55,142 nucleotides of DNA from Rhizobiales bacterium CCH10-E5 (GTDB taxonomy: Bacteria; Pseudomonadota; Alphaproteobacteria; Rhizobiales; Beijerinckiaceae), in the NCBI GenBank assembly GCA_001556125.1, contig LSIG01000236.1:1-55142 (forward strand), read 5' to 3'. Numbering within the stretch: position 1 is the first letter of the stretch; each line of letters starts with the position of its first letter. Below the pieces are notes generated by a model. It did no database searches. It worked only from the letters and a program-made list of their open reading frames with translations, and was not told the origin of the DNA. This document shows, piece after piece, positions 1 through 8,778 of the stretch. Made by a program: the position numbers and the translations under genes.

Positions 1-9
1 CCGAGTGAA

Positions 10-651
10 TCATGAAGCGGTCAATTCGGCGAGGTTTTTGCGGGCGTCCAGCTGCTCCCAGAAGGCCTTGTACGCAGGCAACCCGCGCTCGGCGGGGTCG
101 ACGAACATGCGATGATGCTGGCCGACGATCTCCGACAGTGTGTAGCCCATCACCGACAGAAAGTTCTCGTTGGCGTCGATGATCTTGCCGGTCAGGTCAA
201 ACTCAATGACGGCCTGCGCCTTGCTGATCGCCGCGTTCTGGCTTTCGAGATCGGCCATGCGGTTCTTCTGCTCGGTGATATCGAAGGCGTATTTGATGAC
301 GCTGACCGGCCGCCCGCCGGCATCGAGGATCGGGTTGTAGCTCGCCCGGAGCCAGATCTCGCGCCCGCCCTTGCCGATGCGCAGGAATTCGCCGCTTCGG
401 AACTCGCCGCGCCCGAGATCGGCCCAAAGCTGTCTGTAATCAGCGGTGTCTGCCTCGCCCGGTGGCATGAACAAGCGATGCTGGCGGCCCTTCACCTCGT
501 CCAGCGAATAGCCCGTGGCATTGAGGAAATTGGCATTGGCGGACAGGATTTTGCCATCGAGATCAAACTCCACGATGGCTTGGCAACGGTCGAGTGCGGC
601 CAGCTGCCCATGCAAACGGCTGGCGGGGAGCCAATTCGTGATGAAGCCCAT
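10..651 (-). CDS. PAS-PAS sensory protein, C-terminally short
   Basis: A 213-residue cytoplasmic protein made only of PAS folds. The first PAS (about residues 20-125) is complete and ends in the usual PAC segment with DITEQKNRM. The second (about 140-213) begins with the same AxVEFDLxGKI pattern, but stops after AFWEQLDARKNL, where the first copy continues into its PAC half. No output domain (HAMP, kinase, GGDEF or chemotaxis signalling) follows. Paired PAS modules like this usually precede a methyl-accepting domain, so the protein is either a degraded chemoreceptor or a stand-alone sensor. The start is the ATG at 651; its ribosome binding site is weak. No transmembrane segment is seen. Confidence 0.8.
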   Translation of the reverse strand: MGFITNWLPASRLHGQLAALDRCQAIVEFDLDGKILSANANFLNATGYSLDEVKGRQHRLFMPPGEADTADYRQLWADLGRGEFRSGEFLRIGKGGREIWLRASYNPILDAGGRPVSVIKYAFDITEQKNRMADLESQNAAISKAQAVIEFDLTGKIIDANENFLSVMGYTLSEIVGQHHRMFVDPAERGLPAYKAFWEQLDARKNLAELTAS

Positions 652-931
652 TGAACGAATCCAAGCCGACGGTGCTCTGGCGCACCGTTCAATGCCCCTC
701 GGGCCTCGCAGGCGCGAGGCGCAACATGCCGCAACGTCACCCTGCGCGACAGGTCACTCGCGAATCGTTAATCGAGCTTGGTTGATGATTTATTGATGAG
801 TTGATCGAGCATAATCACCGGGCCACGAAAGACCTCGCCGCTCGAACTCAATCAATGAACCCAGCGTCACTGCCGGCCTGATATATCTATTCTTCGGCCG
901 GGCCAGTCTGCCAGATGGGCATCGCCGCTTG

Positions 932-1696
932 TCAGGCGCCGAGCTTCGCCTGCTCCGCCGCGATCATCGCCTTGACCGCCGCCATCGCCGCCGCCAGCGC
1001 CTCCGGATCGCGCGAGCGCACCACGACGTTGGTGTCGGGCCCTGTCTCAGAGAAGAAGGGATAGGAGCCGATCGAGACGTCCGGATGGGCCTTGGCGACC
1101 TCGGCCAGCGCCGTACCGATATCGCCTTCGCGCAGGCCGGCACGGACCGTGTCGGAGAGGATCTTCACCCCCGTCTGCAGCGTCGGCGCCACGACGTCGA
1201 GCATCGCCTGCATGATCGAGGGCACGCCCGCCATCACATGGACATTGCCGATCTTGAAGCCCGGAGCCTTCGAGACCGAGTTGGCGATGAGATCCGCCCC
1301 GGCCGGAATGCGTGCCATCCGCAGCCGCGCCTCGTTGAGCTGGTCGGGCGGGAAGCGCTCGGCCAGCATCGCGATCGCGCGCGGGTCATGGTCGATCGAG
1401 ACGCCGAAGGCCGCCGCCACCGAATCGGCCGTGATGTCGTCATGCGTCGGCCCGATGCCGCCGGTGGTGAAGACGTAGGTGTAGCGGTGGCGCAGCGCGT
1501 TCAGCGCGGCGACGATCTCGCCCTCGACATCCGGGACGATCCGAACCTCGCGCAGCTCGATGCCGATATTGGTCAGGTACTCGGCGATATAGCCGATGTT
1601 CTTGTCCTTGGTCCGGCCGGAGAGGATCTCGTCGCCAATCACCAGGATCGCGGCGGTCACGCTGACCGGTGATGAAGTCGTCTCGCTGGTGGTCAT
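932..1696 (-). CDS. CinA/MoaB-type molybdopterin-binding domain protein
   Basis: A 254-residue protein of the competence/damage-inducible protein A family. It carries the MoCF_biosynth fold near the N-terminus: GDEILSGRTKDKN (about 22-34) and the TTGGIGPTHDD loop (about 80-90) are characteristic. It lacks the C-terminal deamidase domain of full-length CinA, which is common in alphaproteobacterial paralogues. Family members bind molybdopterin or act in nucleotide and NMN salvage; the substrate cannot be told here. It is transcribed alone, with 280 bases to the PAS gene downstream and 100 to the FkbM gene upstream. Confidence 0.85.
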   Translation of the reverse strand: MTTSETTSSPVSVTAAILVIGDEILSGRTKDKNIGYIAEYLTNIGIELREVRIVPDVEGEIVAALNALRHRYTYVFTTGGIGPTHDDITADSVAAAFGVSIDHDPRAIAMLAERFPPDQLNEARLRMARIPAGADLIANSVSKAPGFKIGNVHVMAGVPSIMQAMLDVVAPTLQTGVKILSDTVRAGLREGDIGTALAEVAKAHPDVSIGSYPFFSETGPDTNVVVRSRDPEALAAAMAAVKAMIAAEQAKLGA

Positions 1697-1796
1697 GCCC
1701 GGCTCCTGGCTGCGGCGCGAGGCGCACTCCGCCTCCTGGCGCCGCTACAGCTAGGGCTTTGCCGGCGCCGGCTCAAGCGGCGCCGTCGCCGCGCGC

Positions 1797-2675
1797 TCAG
1801 GCCGCGGGCGCCGGCTCTGCCGCCGGCGTATGCGGGCGCTCGAAGACGAGGTTAAGCCGCGTCTGCGCGACCAGGCTGTAGCCGCTGCGCTCGAGCAGCG
1901 CGGCGAGGTCGCTCTGCCAGCGCTGGCGCGAATCCTCGATGATGATCAGCCTCGGCCAGAGGCTCTGCGGCGCATCGCGCAGGAACGGCTCGAGGATCAG
2001 GTCCTCCGCGCCCTCGACATCGAGCTTGATCGCGTCCAGCCGCTCATAGCCCTCGTTCTGGACGAGGGCGAGCAGCGTCATGGCTGGCACCCGCACCGTG
2101 CTGCCGGTGCTGGAGCGCAGGATGCGGACGCTCGATTCGCCCCGATTGGTCGGGTCGAGGAAGAGCGTCAGCTCACCAGGCTTGTCGGCCAGCGCGCAGG
2201 CCACCGCCTTCACCGTCCCGAACGGGTTCTGGGCGATGTTGAAGGCCAGCCGCGCGAAGATCTCGGGCTGCGGTTCGACGGCGACGATGCGGGCGCTCGG
2301 ACCCGCCTTGGCTGCGACGAACAGCGAATAGGCCCCGATATTGGCGCCGATATCGATGAAGCGGAAACCCTCGCGCAAGCGCGAAGCCAGGATCTCGCGC
2401 TCGACGGGGTCGAAATATTGCGGCGTGAACAGCACGCGCTTCTCGCAGACATTCCCATCCGGATAGAGCCGCATCCGGGCGCCGAGCGACTCGATGTCGA
2501 CCGGCTGCCCCGCCAGCGAGCGCAGGCCGAGCCGGCGCAGCGCATAGGCGAGCTTGCGACCGAGGAAGCTGTCCGAGGCGCAGCGCGTCCAGCCGATGAG
2601 GCGCGACAGCCCGCGCCGGGGGGCGAAGGCGCCGTACGGCTTGTCCTCCGCCTGCGATTGTTCGATGATGGCCAT
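1797..2675 (-). CDS. FkbM family methyltransferase
   Basis: A 292-residue SAM-dependent methyltransferase. The nucleotide-binding loop FIDIGANIGAYSLFV is the clear motif, followed by IVAVEPQPE (acidic residue expected to hold the SAM ribose) and the LDAIKLDVEGAE segment typical of FkbM proteins. The family O-methylates sugars or natural products. Nothing nearby names a substrate, although orphan FkbM genes often serve surface polysaccharide. I chose the ATG at 2675 (MAIIEQ); an in-frame GTG at 2720 would add 15 residues without a better ribosome binding site. The gene is divergent from map. Confidence 0.85.
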   Translation of the reverse strand: MAIIEQSQAEDKPYGAFAPRRGLSRLIGWTRCASDSFLGRKLAYALRRLGLRSLAGQPVDIESLGARMRLYPDGNVCEKRVLFTPQYFDPVEREILASRLREGFRFIDIGANIGAYSLFVAAKAGPSARIVAVEPQPEIFARLAFNIAQNPFGTVKAVACALADKPGELTLFLDPTNRGESSVRILRSSTGSTVRVPAMTLLALVQNEGYERLDAIKLDVEGAEDLILEPFLRDAPQSLWPRLIIIEDSRQRWQSDLAALLERSGYSLVAQTRLNLVFERPHTPAAEPAPAA

Positions 2676-2848
2676 GTTGCGCGCCTGATACACCCGGCAG
2701 CGCCCCGGCGCCAGCCGCACGATGCCCGGCTTGCGAACGCATCGGTCGGCGGCACCTCACCGCCTTGCGCCGCCCCGCCGAGCCGATCCATAAGACGATC
2801 GAGGAGCCGTATCGCCGCCATGACCTTCGCCAAGACCTCCGCCAAGCC

Positions 2849-3673
2849 ATGACCTTCGACGAAACGCTGGGACGCGGTCGCATGCGCGAGCCGGCCATCA
2901 GGATTCATGGCCCGGACGCCTTCGCCGCCATGCACAAGGCCGGCCGGCTGACGGCAGCCGGGCTCGACATGCTGGGCGATTACGTCAAGCCGGGCGTCAC
3001 CACCCAGCGCCTCGACGATCTCGCCTATCAGTTCGCCATGGACAACGGCGCCTTCCCGGCGACCCTGTTCTACCGCGGCTACACCAAGTCGATCTGCACC
3101 TCGATCAACCATGTCGTGTGTCACGGCATCCCGGACGACAAGCCGCTGCGCGAGGGCGACATTCTGAACATCGACTACACGCTGATCGTCGACGGCTGGC
3201 ATGGCGATTCGAGCCGGATGTACGGGGTCGGCGACATCTCGCGGAAAGCCGAGCGCCTGATCGAGATCACCTATGAGAGCCTGCTGCGCGGCATCAGGGC
3301 CGTCCGCGCCGGCGGGACCACCGGCGATATCGGCTTCGCCATCCAGCGCTATGCCGAGGCCGAGCGCTGCTCGGTGGTGCGCGATTTCTGCGGCCACGGC
3401 GTCGGCCGCAATTTCCACGACGCGCCCAACATCCTGCATTACGGCTCGCCCGGCGAGGGGCCGGAGCTCAAGCCCGGGATGATCTTCACGATCGAGCCGA
3501 TGATCAATCTCGGCAAGGCCGGGGTGAAGGTCCTCTCCGATGGCTGGACCGCGGTGACGCGGGACCGTTCGCTCTCGGCCCAGTTCGAGCACACCATCGG
3601 CGTCACCGAGACCGGCTGCGAGATCTTCACCCTCTCGCCGGCGGGACGGGACAACCCGCTCGCCGCCCGATGA
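2849..3673 (+). CDS. map: type I methionine aminopeptidase
   Basis: A 274-residue metalloprotease that removes the initiator methionine from nascent proteins. The metal ligands of the family are all visible: two Asp in the NIDYT...[10 protein letters not shown] stretch, His in [10 protein letters not shown], Glu in FTIEPM and Glu in QFEHT. The start at 2849 ([10 protein letters not shown]) matches the usual alphaproteobacterial N-terminus; the frame is open upstream to 2765 but that extension is not conserved in character. The stop overlaps the radC start (ATGA, 3670-3673), so the two are translationally coupled. One likely substrate is the Anbu subunit encoded 4 kb downstream, which needs its second residue, Thr, exposed. 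Confidence 0.96.
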   Translation: MTFDETLGRGRMREPAIRIHGPDAFAAMHKAGRLTAAGLDMLGDYVKPGVTTQRLDDLAYQFAMDNGAFPATLFYRGYTKSICTSINHVVCHGIPDDKPLREGDILNIDYTLIVDGWHGDSSRMYGVGDISRKAERLIEITYESLLRGIRAVRAGGTTGDIGFAIQRYAEAERCSVVRDFCGHGVGRNFHDAPNILHYGSPGEGPELKPGMIFTIEPMINLGKAGVKVLSDGWTAVTRDRSLSAQFEHTIGVTETGCEIFTLSPAGRDNPLAAR

Positions 3674-4410
3674 GCGCGGGGGCGGACGAACGTTCGGCCC
3701 GCCCCGCGCGGTCCGCCTCGCCGGCACCGGCTTCTCCCGCCCCGCACTACCACGGCCATCGCGAACGCTTGCGCGGGCGCTTCCAGGACGCCGGCGCCGA
3801 GGCGCTGGCCGATTACGAGCTGCTCGAACTGCTGCTCTTCCGCTCGATCCCGCAGCGCGACGTCAAGCCGCTCGCCAAGGAATTGATCGCGCGCTTCGGC
3901 TCCTTCGCCGAAGTTCTCGGCGCGCCGGCGGCGCGGCTCACCGAGGTCAAGGGCGTCGGCGAGGGCGTCGCGCTCGATCTCAAGATCGTCGAGGCCGCGC
4001 TGCAGCGCATGGCCAAGGGCGCCGTGACGAAGCGCCCCGTGCTCTCCTCCTGGTCGGCGGTGCTGGACTACTGCCGCATGACCATGGCCTTCGCCGAGCG
4101 CGAGCAATTCCGCCTGCTTTTCCTCGACAAGAAGAATGCCGTCATCGCCGACGAGGTGCAGCAGACCGGCACCGTCGACCACACCCCCGTCTATCCGCGC
4201 GAGGTGGTGCGTCGCGCGCTCGAGCTCTCGGCCTCGGCCATTATCCTCGTCCACAATCACCCCTCGGGCGACCCGACGCCCTCGGGCGCCGACGTGAAGA
4301 TGACCCGCGAACTCGTTGATATCGCGAAGCCTCTGGGCATCGCGATCCACGACCATGTCATCGTTGGTCGCGACGGACATGCGAGCTTCCGCGGCCTCGG
4401 CCTGATCTGA
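3670..4410 (+). CDS. radC: RadC family JAB-domain protein
   Basis: A 246-residue protein with an N-terminal helix-hairpin-helix-like region ([11 protein letters not shown]... and [19 protein letters not shown]) and a C-terminal JAB/MPN metalloprotease-like domain. The metal motif [14 protein letters not shown] (His-x-His, then Ser and Asp) is intact at about residues 196-209. RadC was historically linked to DNA repair, but its biochemical role is unsettled. The first 20 residues are Ala/Pro-rich linker. It overlaps map by 4 nt, an arrangement common in this order. Confidence 0.94.
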   Translation: MSAGADERSARPARSASPAPASPAPHYHGHRERLRGRFQDAGAEALADYELLELLLFRSIPQRDVKPLAKELIARFGSFAEVLGAPAARLTEVKGVGEGVALDLKIVEAALQRMAKGAVTKRPVLSSWSAVLDYCRMTMAFAEREQFRLLFLDKKNAVIADEVQQTGTVDHTPVYPREVVRRALELSASAIILVHNHPSGDPTPSGADVKMTRELVDIAKPLGIAIHDHVIVGRDGHASFRGLGLI

Positions 4411-4531
4411 AGCGACCTCCCCCCTCAGCCGCCCAAGAATGAGGCAGCTCCGCCAAAGGGCGTGGCATCAGCCCCCTTTCCGAACGCGCGCGAATAGGCA
4501 TAGGCTGCTGAAAATGGGGAAAGAAGGCTGC

Positions 4532-5947
4532 ATGGTCGCGTTCGACGAGATGACGGGGTTGGGAAGCGATGTCAGGCAGGCCTATACGGCGCTCGACCGC
4601 TGGTTGAAGGAGGCGCCCGCCGACATGCTGGCGCTGCGGCGCAGCCAGGCTGAACTCTTCTTCCGGCGCATCGGCATCACCTTCGCCGTCTATGGCGACG
4701 AGGAATCGACCGAGCGGCTGATCCCCTTCGACATCATCCCCCGCGTCCTGACCAAGCCGGAATGGACCAAGCTCGAGGCCGGCCTGCGCCAGCGCGTCAC
4801 CGCGCTCAACATGTTCCTGGCCGATGTCTACGGACCGAAGGAATGCATCAAGGCCGGCGTCATTCCGGCCGACCTCGTCTACCGCAACGCCTGCTACCAG
4901 CTCGAGATGGTGGATTTCCAGGTGCCGCACGGCATCTACTGCCACATCGCCGGCATCGACATCGTCCGCGTCGACGCCGACACCTTCTATGTGCTGGAGG
5001 ACAATGCGCGCACGCCGTCCGGCGTCTCCTACATGATGGAGAACCGCGAGGTGATGCTGCGGCTCTTCCCGGAGCTCTTCGCCACCCACCGCGTCGCGCC
5101 GGTCGACAACTACCCCGACCAGCTGCTGGCGACGCTGCGCTCGGTCGCGCCGCGCTCCTCCTCGGCCGATCCCAACATCTGCCTGCTGACGCCGGGACAA
5201 TACAATTCGGCCTTCTACGAGCACTCTTTCCTGGCCGACAAGCTCGGCGTCGAGCTGGTCGAGGGCTCGGACCTGCTGGTCAAGGACGACGTCGTCTATA
5301 TGCGGACCACGCAGGGTCCCAAGCGCGTCGATGTGATCTACCGGCGCATCGACGACGACTTCATCGACCCCCTCGTCTTCCGCAGCGATTCCGTGCTGGG
5401 CGTGCCCGGGCTGATCGGCGCCTACAAGGCCGGCAACGTCACCTTGGCCAATGCGGTCGGCACCGGCGTCGCCGACGACAAGGCCGTCTACAGCTACATG
5501 CCCGAGATCGTGAAGTTCTTCACCGGCGAGGAGCCGATCCTGAAGAACGTGCCGACTTATCGCTGCCGCGAGCCCGAGGCCAACGCCTATGTGCTCGACA
5601 ATCTCGAGAAGCTCGTCGTCAAGGAGGTCAACGGCTCGGGCGGCTACGGCATGCTCGTCGGCCCCCATGCCAACAAGGCGCAGCTCGAGACCTTCCGCCG
5701 TAAGCTCAAGGCTCAGCCGGAGGGGTTCATCGCCCAGCCGACGCTGGCGCTCTCGACCTGCCCGACCTTCGTGGCGTCGGGCGTGGCGCCCCGCCATGTC
5801 GATCTGCGGCCCTATGTGCTGTCGGGCGCCAACGGTATTTCCTGCGTGCCGGGCGGCCTGACCCGCGTCGCGCTGAAGGAGGGCTCCCTCGTCGTCAATT
5901 CCAGCCAGGGCGGCGGCACCAAGGATACCTGGGTTCTCGATGCCTGA
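4532..5947 (+). CDS. circularly permuted ATP-grasp protein (type 2)
   Basis: A 471-residue member of the circularly permuted ATP-grasp family (DUF404/DUF407 type). Recognisable stretches are YVLEDNARTPSGVSYMMENR (nucleotide-site Asp/Asn/Arg), VIYRRIDDDFIDP and KEVNGSGGYGM. ATP-grasp enzymes join a carboxylate to an amine through an acyl-phosphate; this subgroup is predicted to ligate peptides or amino acids. The start at 4532 (MVAFDEMTG) is preceded by AAGAAGG at 4521-4527; earlier in-frame starts at 4439 and 4514 lack such a site. It heads a four-gene set with alpha-E, transglutaminase-like and Anbu genes, a conserved association known from comparative genomics. Confidence 0.93.
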   Translation: MVAFDEMTGLGSDVRQAYTALDRWLKEAPADMLALRRSQAELFFRRIGITFAVYGDEESTERLIPFDIIPRVLTKPEWTKLEAGLRQRVTALNMFLADVYGPKECIKAGVIPADLVYRNACYQLEMVDFQVPHGIYCHIAGIDIVRVDADTFYVLEDNARTPSGVSYMMENREVMLRLFPELFATHRVAPVDNYPDQLLATLRSVAPRSSSADPNICLLTPGQYNSAFYEHSFLADKLGVELVEGSDLLVKDDVVYMRTTQGPKRVDVIYRRIDDDFIDPLVFRSDSVLGVPGLIGAYKAGNVTLANAVGTGVADDKAVYSYMPEIVKFFTGEEPILKNVPTYRCREPEANAYVLDNLEKLVVKEVNGSGGYGMLVGPHANKAQLETFRRKLKAQPEGFIAQPTLALSTCPTFVASGVAPRHVDLRPYVLSGANGISCVPGGLTRVALKEGSLVVNSSQGGGTKDTWVLDA

Positions 5948-6020
5948 TCTCGCCAGCGGCTCCCTGTTCCAGCGTTCACCGGACACATCTCGCCTCATCG
6001 CCAGAAGGCCCGATCTGACT

Positions 6021-6962
6021 ATGCTCTCGCGCACCGCCGACAGCCTCTACTGGGTCTCCCGCTATGTCGAGCGGGCCGAGTATCTCGCCCGCATCCTCGA
6101 CGCGACGATGCGCCTGTCCAACCTGCCCTCCTCCTATGGCGGCGCCGGCAGCGAGTGGCAGAGCGCCGTCGCCACCGCCGGCTGCGACGAGGCCTTCGCC
6201 CAGGCCTATGGCGAGGCCAATGAGCGCAATGTCTGCGACTTCCTGACCTTCAGCCCCGACAACCCCTCCTCGATCCGCAACTGCCTGGCGCTGGCCCGCT
6301 CGAATGCGCGCGGGGTGCGTACCGCCCTGACATCGGAGATGTGGGATGCGCTGAACGGCGCCTGGCTCGAACTGCAGCGCTTCGAGAAGAAGCGCATGGA
6401 CCGCGAGGAGTTCGCCCGCTTCCTCGAATGGGTGAAGAACGTCTCGCTGGTCTTCGACGGCTCGGCCTACCGGACCATGCTGCGCGACGACGGCTACTGG
6501 TTCTCGCGGCTCGGCGTCTATGTCGAGCGGGCCGACAACACCGCCCGCATCCTCGACGTGAAATACCATGTGCTTCTGCCTGCCAATGAGCAGGTCGGCG
6601 GCTCGCTCGACTATTTCCAGTGGACCACCGTGCTGCGCGAGGTCTCGGCGCTGACCGCCTATCACTGGGTCTATCGCGAGGCCGTGAAGCCGCTGCTGAT
6701 CGCCGATCTGCTGATCCTGAACCGGCGCATGCCGCGCTCGCTCGCTGCCTGCTACGAGAACATCTCGCGCTTCCTAGACCTGTTGGGCGATTCCTACGGC
6801 CGCCAGGGCCCGGCCCAGCGCCAGGCGCGCAAGACGCTCGCCAATCTATCGAGCACCAGCATCGACGACATCTTCCAGCACGGGCTGCACGAGTTCATCT
6901 CGGACTTCATCACCGAGAACAACCGGCTCGGCGGCACCATCTTCGAGCAGTATCTGCAATGA
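6021..6962 (+). CDS. alpha-E domain-containing protein (DUF403)
   Basis: A 313-residue, almost wholly helical protein of the alpha-E family, always found beside circularly permuted ATP-grasp genes. It begins MLSRTADSLYWVSRYVERAE, the family's standard N-terminus, with a second copy-like segment YWFSRLGVYVERADNTARIL at about residue 160. Its biochemical role is unknown; it is thought to assist the ligase. The reading frame is open back to 5940 and would overlap the upstream gene by 8 nt, but conservation favours 6021, with AGAAGG at 6003-6008. An 83-base gap separates it from the transglutaminase gene. Confidence 0.93.
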   Translation: MLSRTADSLYWVSRYVERAEYLARILDATMRLSNLPSSYGGAGSEWQSAVATAGCDEAFAQAYGEANERNVCDFLTFSPDNPSSIRNCLALARSNARGVRTALTSEMWDALNGAWLELQRFEKKRMDREEFARFLEWVKNVSLVFDGSAYRTMLRDDGYWFSRLGVYVERADNTARILDVKYHVLLPANEQVGGSLDYFQWTTVLREVSALTAYHWVYREAVKPLLIADLLILNRRMPRSLAACYENISRFLDLLGDSYGRQGPAQRQARKTLANLSSTSIDDIFQHGLHEFISDFITENNRLGGTIFEQYLQ

Positions 6963-7045
6963 GCCGGCGCGGCATCCGCCTCAGGCGGCTGCCGCGCCAA
7001 GAAGACCCTTTGAGAAGGCCCCGACGCGTCGGTTAGCGATTGTCC

Positions 7046-7873
7046 ATGCGGATCAGGATTTCCCACTCGATCGGCTACGCATATGCCGAGCCGGCACGGC
7101 ACATCACGCAGATCCTGCGGCTGACGCCGCGCGACCATGACGGCCAGCACGTCATGTCGTGGCGCATCGAGCCGACCATCGATGGCCGGCTGCGCATGAC
7201 GCAGGACGCTTTCGGCAATGTCGTGCACACCTTCTCAGCCGATGGCCCGATCGCCGAGATGGCGATCCGCGTCGAGGGGTTGATTGAGACCGTCGATCTC
7301 GCCGGCATCGTGCGCGGCGTCCCCGAGCGCGTGCCGGTCGACGTTTTCCGCCGCGACACGCTGCTTACGACACCCGACGCTGCGCTACGCGAGTTCGCGG
7401 AGGAGGTCACGCGCGGCGACGCCACCCCCCTGTCGCGGATGCACGCGCTGATGGAGGCGCTGCACGAGAAGATGCCCTGCATCGAGACCGGCCAGCGCAC
7501 CGGGATCGGCGCCGCGGCCGCCTTCGCTGCGGGCGAAGGGATTCCGCAGGACGTCGCCCATGTCTTCATGACCTGCGCACGCCATCTCGATGTGCCCGCC
7601 CGCTACGTCTCCGGCTATGTCGCCCAGTCCGACGCCCTGCCCCACGCCAACGGCGCCCATGCCTGGGCCGAGGTCCATCTCGAGGATTTTGGCTGGATCG
7701 GCTTCGACCCTGCGAATGGTCTCTGCCCGATCGACACCCATGTCCGCGTCGCCGCCGGCCTGGACTATGCCGACGCCGCCCCGGTCCGCGGGGCCCGCAA
7801 GGGCGGTGACGGCGAGGCGCTGGCCGTACGCGTCAGCGCGCGAGACGCCGGGGCGCGTACCGCCAACCAGTGA
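7046..7873 (+). CDS. transglutaminase-like protein lacking the catalytic Cys
   Basis: A 275-residue protein with the bacterial transglutaminase N-terminal beta region (1-100) and a transglutaminase-like core (about 110-260). The core His (GAHAWAEV, H205) and Asp (GFDPANG, D221) are present. The position of the nucleophilic Cys, normally in a GVCQD-type motif, reads GIPQD with Pro167 (codon 7544-7546). Unless another residue substitutes, the protein should not act as a thiol protease or transglutaminase, and may bind peptides instead. The start is ATG at 7046; a TTG two codons earlier is also possible. It belongs to the ATP-grasp/alpha-E/Anbu set. Confidence 0.9.
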   Translation: MRIRISHSIGYAYAEPARHITQILRLTPRDHDGQHVMSWRIEPTIDGRLRMTQDAFGNVVHTFSADGPIAEMAIRVEGLIETVDLAGIVRGVPERVPVDVFRRDTLLTTPDAALREFAEEVTRGDATPLSRMHALMEALHEKMPCIETGQRTGIGAAAAFAAGEGIPQDVAHVFMTCARHLDVPARYVSGYVAQSDALPHANGAHAWAEVHLEDFGWIGFDPANGLCPIDTHVRVAAGLDYADAAPVRGARKGGDGEALAVRVSARDAGARTANQ

Positions 7874-7950
7874 GGCGCCCGCGCTCCGCCCGCTGACGAC
7901 TCGCCCCTGCGCGCGCGATGTGCGACGACAGCGCCCGACCCGTTTCAGCC

Positions 7951-7965
7951 AGGACCAGACCCGTG
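7951..7965 (+). promoter_or_regulatory. ribosome binding site and GTG start of the Anbu gene
   Basis: AGGA at 7951-7954 lies eight bases before a GTG codon at 7963. This start makes the protein begin Met-Thr-Tyr-Cys, so Met removal exposes Thr, the nucleophile of proteasome-family subunits. An in-frame ATG at 7918 would bury that Thr behind 16 extra residues. Confidence 0.75.
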
Positions 7966-8712
7966 ACCTATTGCGCCGGAATCCTCGTGCAGGACGGTCT
8001 AGTCATGATCGCCGACACCCGCACCAATGCCGGGCTCGACGACATTTCGACCTTCCGCAAACTTCACGTTTTCTCCTGGCCGGGCGACCGGACCTTCGGA
8101 TTGATGACGGCCGGCAATCTCTCCGTCACGCAGTCGGTCATCAGCCTGTTGCATGAGGGCCTGCCGAATCCGGAGACGGGCGAAAGCGACACGTTGCTGG
8201 GCGCGACCTCGATGTTCCGCGCCGCGCAACTCGTTGGCCGGGCCATCCGCCATGTCCGCGCCGAGGACGGCCCGGCCCTGAAGGAGGCCGGCGTCAAGTT
8301 CGAGGTCACGATGCTGTTTGGCGGACAGATCAAGGGGCAGCCGATGCGGCTGTTCATGATCTACGGCGCCGGCAATTTCATCGAATGCGGCACGGATGCT
8401 CCCTTCCTCCAGATCGGCGAGCACAAATACGGCAAGCCGATCCTCGACCGCGCCATCACCTACCGGACGCATCTCTACGACGCGCTCAAGGTCGGCCTGA
8501 TCTCGATGGATTCGACCATGCGCTCCAATCTCGGCGTCGGCCTCCCGATCGACCTATTGGTGATGCGGCGCGACGCCGACGAGCCGGAGCTGACGCGGCG
8601 CATCGAGGCGGGAGAACCCTATTTCCATGATCTGCGCGAGCGCTGGTCGGCGGCGTTGCGCGCAGCCCACACGGCAATCCCCCGCCCACCCTACGAGCCG
8701 CGCAAGGATTGA
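7963..8712 (+). CDS. Anbu-type proteasome-like peptidase subunit
   Basis: A 249-residue N-terminal-nucleophile hydrolase fold protein (bacterial ancestral beta subunit, related to HslV and 20S beta). With the GTG start it begins MTYCAGILVQDG. After Met removal, Thr1, Asp17 (ADTRT) and Lys32 (TFRKLHVF) sit where proteasome catalytic residues sit. GLMTAGNLSVTQS is also typical. Anbu proteins form ring- or helix-like assemblies; their substrates are not established. It is the last gene of the ATP-grasp/alpha-E/transglutaminase set, 89 bases downstream, which suggests turnover or trimming of something the ligase makes. Confidence 0.9.
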   Translation: MTYCAGILVQDGLVMIADTRTNAGLDDISTFRKLHVFSWPGDRTFGLMTAGNLSVTQSVISLLHEGLPNPETGESDTLLGATSMFRAAQLVGRAIRHVRAEDGPALKEAGVKFEVTMLFGGQIKGQPMRLFMIYGAGNFIECGTDAPFLQIGEHKYGKPILDRAITYRTHLYDALKVGLISMDSTMRSNLGVGLPIDLLVMRRDADEPELTRRIEAGEPYFHDLRERWSAALRAAHTAIPRPPYEPRKD

Positions 8713-8778
8713 CGCTCTGGGGTCGAGATAGCTCGACGCTGCGCAGCCGCGTCAACGGGATATCAAGACATCACTGAC

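Noticed and set aside
878..889. CTGATATATCTA, similar to the GntR operator, between the CinA-like and PAS genes
   Set aside because: Only the core matches, it is far from the regulator, and no related gene is close. Likely chance.
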